The position numbers and the translations under genes were made by a program. 64,000 nucleotides of DNA from Paraburkholderia sabiae (lineage in GTDB: Bacteria; Pseudomonadota; Gammaproteobacteria; Burkholderiales; Burkholderiaceae). Under the pieces are notes generated by a model. The model ran no database searches and was not told the origin of the DNA. It worked only from the letters and a program-made list of their open reading frames with translations. The DNA is taken from assembly GCF_030412785.1 (NCBI RefSeq), contig NZ_CP125296.1:1922001-1986000 (forward strand), read 5' to 3'. Below, in pieces: positions 34,249 to 41,957 of this stretch (positions within the stretch are counted from its first letter, which is position 1; each line of letters starts with the position of its first letter).

Positions 34249-34776
34249 TCAAGACTGACCGGCAACTTCAATAAAGACGCTGCTAACGAAAGGAGGATGA
34301 GGAACAGTCGGCGCACCGCCGCCGCCAAGCTGAAAGCGCACCTGGATCGACGTCGACATGGGGAGCCCGAGTTCTTCGACTTCGAAATCCATTGCTTTGG
34401 GCATGCGCTCGCTGAAGTACCTGAAATCGACCATGCCGATGAAGCTCATTTGCGAGTCGAAGAGATATCCCGTTGCCTGAATCGGTCTTCTCGCCTTGTC
34501 CATGCACGTGACGCCTACCGTTATTCGTTTGATGCGGCTTGCGCTATCCGCCGACACGGACCGGAATGTCGGCCCCGGATAATCGTGATTCCAGTCGCGG
34601 ATGCTCACGCCGCAAGTGGCAAACGATTTCCATCCGTGCTCGAAAGCGTGCGTTTCAACCAGTGCTTCAGGTGACGGTAGCGCGTCACGGCGACCTTGCC
34701 GCGATGGATGAATGCAATCCCAGTAAATCGACGCGGGAAAGAATGGCGGCTTATAGCTCGGTCTCGCGTTTTCCAT
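34249..34776 (-). CDS. Hypothetical protein upstream of flgE
   Basis: This 175-aa protein is not recognised. It has no signal sequence or membrane span. Seen are DWNHDYPGPTFRSVS, SASRIKRITVGVTCMDKARRPIQATGYLFDS and a Gly-rich QLGGGGAPTVPHPPF near the C-terminus, consistent with a mainly beta fold. GAGAG lies about 6 nt before the ATG. It is transcribed in the same direction as flgE and could be co-expressed. Confidence 0.65.
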   Translation of the reverse strand: MENARPSYKPPFFPASIYWDCIHPSRQGRRDALPSPEALVETHAFEHGWKSFATCGVSIRDWNHDYPGPTFRSVSADSASRIKRITVGVTCMDKARRPIQATGYLFDSQMSFIGMVDFRYFSERMPKAMDFEVEELGLPMSTSIQVRFQLGGGGAPTVPHPPFVSSVFIEVAGQS

Positions 34777-35204
34777 GTAACTCTCTCGTTGAACTCGCTT
34801 GTGCTTTCGGTGATTGCATTATTGTTCTGTGAGCACACCGCACATTCGATCGAGTTCCAAGAGGTTTTGCCTCCACTTCCCGTTTTGTGTTTTTTAGGGA
34901 ATATGGCCAATTTCAACTTGAGAATTTGTTTAACGGTTAGTCGTATATCGAATAACGTTGCTTCTTTATTTTTAAACGGTGAGATCTTTTTTAGAAGCGC
35001 TGTGACCGAAAGATCGCTATATATCGGTCGCCTGAAGGTTCTCTGGATGTTATGTGCGTCAGGCGTGACATTCAGCTAACGGTTAGCGCGTAGTCTTCGT
35101 GTTCGTCACACCCACGTCGCCTCGTCGCTGATCCGTTCGCACGCGTCGTGTATCGTAGCCACCCACGCTCCTTTGCAAGACCCAAAGAACACATCGGACG
35201 ACAC
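34777..35204. other. AT-rich divergent intergenic region
   Basis: About 430 bp with unusually low GC for this window and T-rich runs around 34860-34990. It holds the promoters of the flgE pair (minus) and the CPBP gene (plus). No coding frame with a ribosome-binding site was seen and I could not identify a clear sigma-28 promoter. Confidence 0.5.
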
Positions 35205-36062
35205 GTGACTTTCTCCATCACCTGGATTGCGCTATTCATTGCCGCGCCCACCGCCTTGATCGCCAGAATCCGCTGGCCCGGCACCGCACTGCTGATCCTC
35301 GCGTGCTGTGCCGCGCTGGCGCTCGGACAGCTTGCCCCTGTGTCGCTCGTTGCGCTCGCGCTTCTCGTCGTCGCGGCCTATGCGGTCTCGCCCGACCGCG
35401 CGCGAACCGTCCGCTATGCCGGACATGTTCTATTCATCGCGCTGGCCGTCGCGCTCAGCATGCATTGGTTGCCGGGCTTTCATAATCAGCGCGTGATCGG
35501 ACCCGAGCGCATCACGCCCGATGCCGTGCCGTTCACGATGTACCTCAACCTGGACAAGCCGCTGATCGGCTTCTGGCTGCTGCTCGCCGTGCCCTGGCTG
35601 CACACCCGGCACGATTGGCGTACGAGCTTGAAAGTAAGCCTGCTTTCCATGCTCGCCACCACGGCTGCGTGCCTCGCGGTCGCGCCACTGCTCGGTGTGG
35701 TCGGCTGGGCGCCGAAGCGTCCTGACGGCAGTGGCCTGTGGTTGCTCAACAACCTGTTCCTCGTCTCGATCACCGAAGAAGCGCTGTTCCGCGGCTATCT
35801 GCAAGGCGGACTCACGCGTCTGCTGGCGCGCTGGCGGCACGCGAACCTGATCGCGCTGTGCGTGAGCGCAATGGTGTTTGGTCTCGCACATGCGCCGGGC
35901 GGCTGGCAATGGATCGTGCTCGCGAGCATCGCCGGCATCGGCTATGGAATCGCCTGGCGCTATGGCGGATTGCGGGCATCCGTCCTCGCGCACTTCGGCC
36001 TCAATGCCGCGCACTTCTTTCTGTTCACATATCCGATGCTGCAATCGGCCGTTCATCGATGA
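35205..36062 (+). CDS. CPBP-family intramembrane metalloprotease
   Basis: The product is about 285 aa with around eight hydrophobic segments. All three CPBP/Rce1 motifs are present: EE-x3-R in SITEEALFRGYL, F-x3-H in FGLAHAPGG, and H-x3-N in LAHFGLNAAHF, with the Glu and His residues as Zn ligands. The GTG at 35205 gives a membrane-type N-terminus with GGA upstream; an earlier GTG at 35148 adds 19 polar residues. Family members handle prenyl-protein maturation or bacteriocin immunity; the substrate here is unknown. Confidence 0.85.
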   Translation: MTFSITWIALFIAAPTALIARIRWPGTALLILACCAALALGQLAPVSLVALALLVVAAYAVSPDRARTVRYAGHVLFIALAVALSMHWLPGFHNQRVIGPERITPDAVPFTMYLNLDKPLIGFWLLLAVPWLHTRHDWRTSLKVSLLSMLATTAACLAVAPLLGVVGWAPKRPDGSGLWLLNNLFLVSITEEALFRGYLQGGLTRLLARWRHANLIALCVSAMVFGLAHAPGGWQWIVLASIAGIGYGIAWRYGGLRASVLAHFGLNAAHFFLFTYPMLQSAVHR

Positions 36063-36233
36063 AGCCGGGTTGACGGCGCCACCCGTCCTCCCCTAGCATT
36101 CCGTCAGCGGTGCAGGCCGCTTCCGGGTCCGCGGAAAGGGTTGAACCCGCCTGTGATTGACGACGCAGTACCTCACCATCCTTTGTGCAGGCGGTGTTGC
36201 GGACCGACAGCCTCAAATGCACGAGGATCCGGA

Positions 36234-37898
36234 ATGAAGACTCTTCCTCCCAAGGTCAATCTCGACCATCTGAAGAAGCAGGCGAAAGAACTCCTGCGCC
36301 TGTATCGCCACGGCGACGCGACGGCCATTGCGCGCTTCATCGAATTTCTTCCCGCTGCCGCTAATCGTTCGCCCGATGCCGTCATCGCCCTCGGGCTGCG
36401 CCTGCACGACGCCCAGTCCTGCATCGCGCGCGAATATGGATTCGCGTCGTGGGCGGACCTGCGCCTGTATGCGGAAACGCATGCGCTGCAAGGCGATCAG
36501 GCGGCGTTGATCCGCCGCTGGCTCGGCCTGGCGTACAGCGGCGACGTCGTGGGTACGTTCGACGCAGGAAGGCCGCGCGTCGCCGCGCAATTGCTGCACG
36601 ACCACCCCGGCTTGCCGACGGCCGACGTGTGGGTCGCGTGCGCTGCGGGCCATGTCGACGTGATCGCCCGCGCAGTTGCCGCAGACTCCGGCTGGATAGA
36701 CCGGCCAGGCGGGCCGTTGAATCTTCCGCCGCTGGTTGCCGTGACGCACTCGTACCTCGGAAAGCTACCCGAGTTCGCCGAGCGGCTGCGCGAATGCGCG
36801 CGCTTTCTGCTCGACGCGGGCGCAAATCCCAATGATCGGATCGGCAATCGATATCCGCCCGCGTCGCTGGCCTCGCCCGACGAGTCGGCCGCCTTGTCCG
36901 CGCTGTATGGCGCGGCGGGCGTCAACCGCGATCCCGTTCTGACGGAGATGCTGCTGACGGCGGGCGCCGATCCCAACGACGGCGAATCGCTCTATCACTC
37001 GCTGGAGGAGCCCGCTTGCACGCGGTTGCTGCTGAAGCATGGCGCTCGCGTCGGCGGGACGAATGCGCTGTACCGGGCGCTCGACATGCCCGACCCGGCC
37101 GCGCTCGAACTGCTGCTGGCTCACGGCGGCGATCCCAACGAGCCGATCGCAGCCGGTCCGGTTACCGCGTGGGGAACGCCGCTGCTGCGCGCGATCGCCG
37201 TGCGGCGCTCGCCTCGGCACATCGCCGCACTGCTCGCGGCCGGCGCGGACGCGCACGCCAGGACGCCCGCGGGCATCAGCGCCTACGGCCTCGCGATGCA
37301 AACCGGCCTGCAGGAAGTCGCCGACCTGCTGCGTGCGGCGGGTGCCGACGACGCGCTCAGCATCGAGGATGCGTTCGTAGCGGCCTGTGCGCACGGCGAT
37401 CTCGCCGAAGCGCAGCGCATCCAGGCGCGGCATCCGGCGCTTCCCGGCTCGCTGCCCGCAGACCGGCTGCGCCTGCTGCCCGATACGGCCGCGTGGGGTT
37501 CCGCCGATGCCGTCAAGGTCATGGTCAAACTCGGCTGGCCCATCGCCGCGCGCGGCGGAGACTGGGACGCGACCGCGCTCAATCACGCGGTGTTTCGTGG
37601 CGACGCGGAGCTGACCACATTCCTGCTTGCGCACGGCGCGAGCTGGCGCGAGACGCACGGTTTCGGCGCAGACGTGCTGGGGACGCTCTCCTGGGCGTCA
37701 TTCAACGAGCCCACCGGGAACGGCGTCGGCGACTGGATCGGCTGCGCGCGTGCGCTCGTCGCGCATGGGTTGCCCGCCATCCAGCGCGATCCGGCGGATC
37801 CGGAGCGATTGCTGATCGATGGCCGGCGTATGCAGTTTTCGGAAGCCGTCGCGCAAGCCTTGCTTCCTGCAGACCTCACCGCGCCGGACCGGGACTGA
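36234..37898 (+). CDS. Ankyrin-repeat protein
   Basis: This 554-aa cytosolic protein starts with a short helical module (VNLDHLKKQAKELLRLYRHG ... CIAREYGFASWADLRLYAE) that often precedes ankyrin arrays. It then has degenerate ankyrin repeats, for example RFLLDAGANPNDR, TEMLLTAGADPND, LELLLAHGGDPNE and TTFLLAHGAS. GAGG precedes the ATG at 36234; the longer open frame has no such site. No signal sequence. Probably a protein-interaction scaffold. Confidence 0.83.
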   Translation: MKTLPPKVNLDHLKKQAKELLRLYRHGDATAIARFIEFLPAAANRSPDAVIALGLRLHDAQSCIAREYGFASWADLRLYAETHALQGDQAALIRRWLGLAYSGDVVGTFDAGRPRVAAQLLHDHPGLPTADVWVACAAGHVDVIARAVAADSGWIDRPGGPLNLPPLVAVTHSYLGKLPEFAERLRECARFLLDAGANPNDRIGNRYPPASLASPDESAALSALYGAAGVNRDPVLTEMLLTAGADPNDGESLYHSLEEPACTRLLLKHGARVGGTNALYRALDMPDPAALELLLAHGGDPNEPIAAGPVTAWGTPLLRAIAVRRSPRHIAALLAAGADAHARTPAGISAYGLAMQTGLQEVADLLRAAGADDALSIEDAFVAACAHGDLAEAQRIQARHPALPGSLPADRLRLLPDTAAWGSADAVKVMVKLGWPIAARGGDWDATALNHAVFRGDAELTTFLLAHGASWRETHGFGADVLGTLSWASFNEPTGNGVGDWIGCARALVAHGLPAIQRDPADPERLLIDGRRMQFSEAVAQALLPADLTAPDRD

Positions 37899-38089
37899 CC
37901 GCCTGCATAAAGGGCGATCGCAACAGGGTCGCCCGATTCGAACGACCGTTCATCGTCGCCGGCGCAATAGGGGCTCGATATGAGGTGAATATGGGGTTTC
38001 CACCGGCGTTCATGTTTTCCGCGCCCAGGCCGATATACGGGTATGCAATGCGCAAGCGCCGCTGCGCCCGTCACTTTCAGAGCCACAAG

Positions 38090-39040
38090 ATGGACCAACA
38101 ATCAACCGATGCACGCACGACCCTGACGAGTTCAAATCAGTTCGAACTGCTCCTATTCAGGCTTGGCAGCGTGCCGGGCGACACCGCGCACGAACTGTAC
38201 GGCATCAACGTGTTCAAGGTTCGCGAAATCCTGACGATGCCGACCATCACGCCGATCGTCGGCGCGTCCCCTTGCGTGATGGGCGCCGTCAACATTCGCG
38301 GACAGGTCATTCCTGTCGTCGATCTGCCGAGGCTGATGGGCTGCGAGCCCACGCGCGGCCTGAACATCCTGCTGGTGACCGAATTTGCCCGTACCACCCA
38401 GGGCTTCGCCGTGCAGGAAGTGGACGACATCGTGCGTCTGGACTGGAATCAGGTGCTTCCCGCGGATGCTGCGGCGGGCTCGGGACTCGTCACGAGCATC
38501 GCGCGGATCGACGGCAATACGGGCGATTCGCGGCTCGCACAGGTCGTCGACGTCGAACAGGTGCTGCGCGACGTGCTTCCGACTCACCAGGTACCGGCCA
38601 ACTCCGAGAAAGCGTCCGATCTCCTGCAACTGCCGCCCGGCACCCGCATTCTCGCCGCCGACGATTCCGGCTTCGCGCGCACGCTGATCCAGCAGGCGCT
38701 CGGCGAAATCGGCGCCGAATCGATCATGGCCAAGACGGGCGAAGAAGCGTGGCAGATTCTCGTGAAGCTGGCCGACGAAGCGCAGCGAAACAAGACCCGC
38801 CTGCGCGATGCCGTCACGATGGTGCTCACCGATCTGGAAATGCCCGAGGTGGACGGCTTCACGCTGACACGCCGGATTCGTGCCGATAACCGGATGCGCG
38901 ATATGCCCGTCGTGATTCACTCGTCGCTCACGGGCTCCGCGAACGAAGCGCACGTGCGCAATGCAGGCGCAAATGGTTTCGTCGCGAAGTTTCAGGCGGC
39001 CGAACTCGCTGACGCGATCCGCCGCGCGATTGCGGCTTGA
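38090..39040 (+). CDS. cheV: Chemotaxis adaptor CheV
   Basis: The 316-aa product fuses a CheW domain (about 15-165: FKVREILTMPTITPIVGASP, GAVNIRGQVIPVVDL) to a receiver domain (about 195-316). The receiver keeps the acidic pair and phospho-acceptor (LAADDSGFAR, VLTDLEMPEVDGF), a Ser in the switch position (VIHSSLTG) and the conserved Lys (GFVAKF). It couples chemoreceptors to CheA and damps signalling when phosphorylated. It is isolated from other chemotaxis genes here. The ATG has only a weak ribosome-binding site. Confidence 0.93.
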   Translation: MDQQSTDARTTLTSSNQFELLLFRLGSVPGDTAHELYGINVFKVREILTMPTITPIVGASPCVMGAVNIRGQVIPVVDLPRLMGCEPTRGLNILLVTEFARTTQGFAVQEVDDIVRLDWNQVLPADAAAGSGLVTSIARIDGNTGDSRLAQVVDVEQVLRDVLPTHQVPANSEKASDLLQLPPGTRILAADDSGFARTLIQQALGEIGAESIMAKTGEEAWQILVKLADEAQRNKTRLRDAVTMVLTDLEMPEVDGFTLTRRIRADNRMRDMPVVIHSSLTGSANEAHVRNAGANGFVAKFQAAELADAIRRAIAA

Positions 39041-39150
39041 GTCGGTTGTAGTTGCTCGCGAAATTTCATTCGTACGCTGGCTCGCTTCGGAGTCGGTAGA
39101 GAAACGCGCCATCAATCAGTTCGCACATCGTTATCGACGATGCTGCTTAT

Positions 39151-39199
39151 CAGGCGAAGTACTGGAGAGCGTATTGCGCATTCTCCAGAACTTCGCCTG
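39151..39199 (+). terminator. Long hairpin, likely cheV terminator
   Basis: CAGGCGAAGT at 39151-39160 pairs with ACTTCGCCTG at 39190-39199. One A-A mismatch follows, then CTGGAGA (39162-39168) pairs with TCTCCAG (39182-39188). The loop is about 13 nt and the next bases are ATTTTCATTCT. An intrinsic terminator or a dispersed palindrome are both possible. Confidence 0.7.
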
Positions 39200-39322
39200 A
39201 TTTTCATTCTCATATCTTGAGCTAAACGAAAGCCCCGCTTCATCGTGAGGTCGCATTGAACGCGCACATTACCGCTGCCGTAACAATTCGTAATCGGTAT
39301 GCGACAACACGTGAGGTGAACA

Positions 39323-40978
39323 ATGAGTCGACTGATCAGATGGGTTGGGGCCGGTGCATTGGCAGGTTCGATGATCGTGCCGCTGGCGGCCGCACATGCA
39401 GATGAAGGACAAGGACGAGGTCACGACAAGGACAAGGCGATCAGCCACGTATTGCTGATCAGTGTCGATGGCCTGCATGAACAGGACGTGGCGCGCTGCA
39501 TCGGCGCGAATACCTGCCCGAATATCGCGCTACTGGCGAAGTCCGGCGTGACTTATACGAATGCCTACACACCGGGCTTATCGGATTCGTTCCCCGGTCT
39601 CGCTGCGCTGGTCACGGGCGGATCGCCGAAGTCCGCAGGGCTCTTCTATGACGTCTCCTACGACCGCACGCTATACGCGCCGTCCGATACCGGTTGCACA
39701 GGCACGCAAGGCTGGAACGTCGTGTTCGATGAAACGACAGGCATCGATGCACAGGGCGGCGGTGCGCTGACTCATCTCGACGGCGGCGGCAATTTCAACC
39801 CCGACGCCATTCCGCGTGCAAAGCGCGATGGCAAGTGCGTGCCCGTCTATCCGCATAACTACATCAAGACGAATACGGTATTCGAAGTCGTGAAGGAACA
39901 TATTCACGATTCGCGCACTGCATGGGCCGACAAGCACGCATGGGGTTACGACTGGCTGAACGGACCTTCGGGCCGCGGCGTCGACGACCTGTCCCGCACG
40001 GAAATCAATTCGATCAATCCGGCGACGGGCAACGACTATACGGATCTCTATACGAATACCGAGATCTTCGACAACCTGCACGTCGCGTCGATCATCAACG
40101 AGATCGATGGAAAAGATTCGACGGGCACGCGTAATGAACCTGTGCCCACGCTCTTCGGCACGAACTTCCAGACGCTGAGCGTTGCGCAAAAGGCGCCTGT
40201 CGCAAAGGATGGCGGCTACGTCGATACGAGCTTTACGCCGGGCAAACAGGTCGCGGCAGCGATCGGATACGTAGACGATTCGATCGGCAAGATGGTCGCG
40301 GAATTGAAGACGCGCAATCTCGCCAGTTCGACGATGGTCATCGTCACGGCAAAGCATGGGCAGTCGCCGACGGATCATTCGAAGCTCGTCAAGAACGGCG
40401 ATACGCTCACGGCTCTGCTCGAATCGAAGAACTATCTCGATCCGAACGGCAACTTCGGTCAGAACGGCAATGCAAAAGCACTGAACGACGGCACCGGACG
40501 TGTCGGCACGGGCCTCGTGCAAACAGACGATGTCGGCCTGATCTGGTTGCGTGATCAATCGCAGCTTTCGCAAGTCGTGACGACACTGAAGGCGAACCTG
40601 AGCTGCACGCCGCCCGGCATCTGCGCGGACGGTCCGCAAGCGTACATCCTCTCGGGCGCACGGCTCGCAGCGCAATTCGGCGATCCGGCGAACGGCCGCA
40701 CGCCGGACATCATCGTGCAGCCGAATCCCGGCGTGATCTATACGTCGAGCACGAAGAAGGACGAAGAGCATGGCGGCAATGCACCCGACGACAGCCACCT
40801 CGGTCTGGTCGTGTCGTTTCCGGATGGCCGCTATCACGGCAAGACCGTCGAACGTCGCGTGACGACGACTCAGGTCGCACCGACCATTCTGCGCACACTG
40901 GGCGTCGATCCTGACGAACTGCATTCCGTGAAGGCAGAAGGAACGCGCGCACTACCCGGACTTCATACCGACGATTGA
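39323..40978 (+). CDS. Secreted alkaline-phosphatase-superfamily phosphodiesterase/pyrophosphatase
   Basis: This 551-aa protein has a signal peptide (residues 1-26, ending AAAHADE). Superfamily landmarks are LLISVDGLHEQDV (metal Asp), TPGLSDSFPGLAALVTGG (nucleophile loop; Ser in place of the commoner Thr), VTAKHGQSP (metal His) and PDDSHLGLVV (metal His). Related enzymes hydrolyse nucleotide or phospholipid phosphodiesters in the periplasm. It is monocistronic, with a strong terminator behind it. The exact substrate cannot be read. Confidence 0.85.
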   Translation: MSRLIRWVGAGALAGSMIVPLAAAHADEGQGRGHDKDKAISHVLLISVDGLHEQDVARCIGANTCPNIALLAKSGVTYTNAYTPGLSDSFPGLAALVTGGSPKSAGLFYDVSYDRTLYAPSDTGCTGTQGWNVVFDETTGIDAQGGGALTHLDGGGNFNPDAIPRAKRDGKCVPVYPHNYIKTNTVFEVVKEHIHDSRTAWADKHAWGYDWLNGPSGRGVDDLSRTEINSINPATGNDYTDLYTNTEIFDNLHVASIINEIDGKDSTGTRNEPVPTLFGTNFQTLSVAQKAPVAKDGGYVDTSFTPGKQVAAAIGYVDDSIGKMVAELKTRNLASSTMVIVTAKHGQSPTDHSKLVKNGDTLTALLESKNYLDPNGNFGQNGNAKALNDGTGRVGTGLVQTDDVGLIWLRDQSQLSQVVTTLKANLSCTPPGICADGPQAYILSGARLAAQFGDPANGRTPDIIVQPNPGVIYTSSTKKDEEHGGNAPDDSHLGLVVSFPDGRYHGKTVERRVTTTQVAPTILRTLGVDPDELHSVKAEGTRALPGLHTDD

Positions 40979-41003
40979 GCCTTTTCGCGGCTCGAATCCA
41001 GTC

Positions 41004-41041
41004 GACGCGCGGCACTTCGGTGCCGCGCGTCTTTTTGTTTT
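41004..41041 (+). terminator. Strong Rho-independent terminator
   Basis: A perfect 12-bp stem GACGCGCGGCAC/GTGCCGCGCGTC is closed by a TTCG tetraloop and followed by TTTTTGTTTTT. It lies 26 bp after the stop of the secreted phosphodiesterase-like gene. Confidence 0.95.
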
Positions 41042-41212
41042 TGCAGAACGCAAGTGCGTGTCACACCCGATAGACGCCCGCTACAAAAAAGAGAATAAAG
41101 CTATGAGGCGCAATACAAACCTTCTCATCACCATTCCCGACCCGCCGTTCGGGAACAGAAATCGCTACTACGCGGAACGTCATTGCTTTTGAATACGGTG
41201 GTACTGAAATAC

Positions 41213-41905
41213 ATGCCTAACTTCGATACAACAATAGAAACATATCTAACGCATCTGCATCTCGGCCCCTTGCCGAACCTCATCATGAGAGCCCTCACGG
41301 ACATGTACACGTTCCGTGGACTCGTGCTTATCCCTGTCTTATGGTGGATCTGGTTTCAACCCGGCGAACGTCGGGACTGGCAGCGCGAAATGGTGATTGC
41401 AACCGTCGTAAGCGGTCTGTTGGCGCTTATCGTCGGGCGATTGCTAGCAGACTTTCTGCCGTTCAGGATGCGACCTATCTACGATCCCAACTTGCATTTG
41501 CACTTCGCCAACAGTTCTTTGAACGATGCGAGGCTGTCCAACTGGAGTTCATTCCCGAGCGATCACGCGATGTTATGGATGGCCGTCGCAACAGGCATAT
41601 TCATCGTGTGGAGGGTGGCAGGCATCGTACTCATTGCCTATACGGCGCTATTCATCTGCTTTCCACGAGCTTACCTCGGCTTTCATCATCCCACTGATCT
41701 GCTGGCGGGCGCGGCAATCGGTATTGCTATTACGTTTCTGATGACGCGCACGCCAATCCGAACGCGTTATGCTGCGGCGTCGTTGCAATGGATGGAGCGG
41801 TATCCCGGGCCTGCTTCCGTATTCGCGTTTCTTCTATGCTTCGAACTTGTCACGCAGTTCGATGAACTCCGCAGACTCGCAAGCGCTGCTTCGAAAGCGC
41901 TCTGA
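41213..41905 (+). CDS. PAP2-family membrane phosphatase
   Basis: This 230-aa protein has about five hydrophobic segments and the PAP2 motifs RMRP (from the first motif), SFPSDHA and RAYLGFHHPTD with the catalytic His. It likely dephosphorylates undecaprenyl pyrophosphate or phosphatidic acid at the membrane. The ATG at 41213 fits the family; an in-frame TTG at 41183 with GGAA upstream is an alternative. Confidence 0.87.
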   Translation: MPNFDTTIETYLTHLHLGPLPNLIMRALTDMYTFRGLVLIPVLWWIWFQPGERRDWQREMVIATVVSGLLALIVGRLLADFLPFRMRPIYDPNLHLHFANSSLNDARLSNWSSFPSDHAMLWMAVATGIFIVWRVAGIVLIAYTALFICFPRAYLGFHHPTDLLAGAAIGIAITFLMTRTPIRTRYAAASLQWMERYPGPASVFAFLLCFELVTQFDELRRLASAASKAL

Positions 41906-41910
41906 TGTGC

Positions 41911-41951
41911 GCAATGGCGAATCGAAGAGATCGTCTCCGACTCGCCATTGC
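41911..41951. terminator. Hairpin in convergent gap, likely bidirectional terminator
   Basis: GCAATGGCGA (41911-41920) pairs exactly with TCGCCATTGC (41942-41951), and TCG/CGA extend it after one mismatch. It occupies the gap between the PAP2 gene and convergent sucA. No T-tract is present on either side. Confidence 0.55.
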
Positions 41952-41957
41952 TACGCG

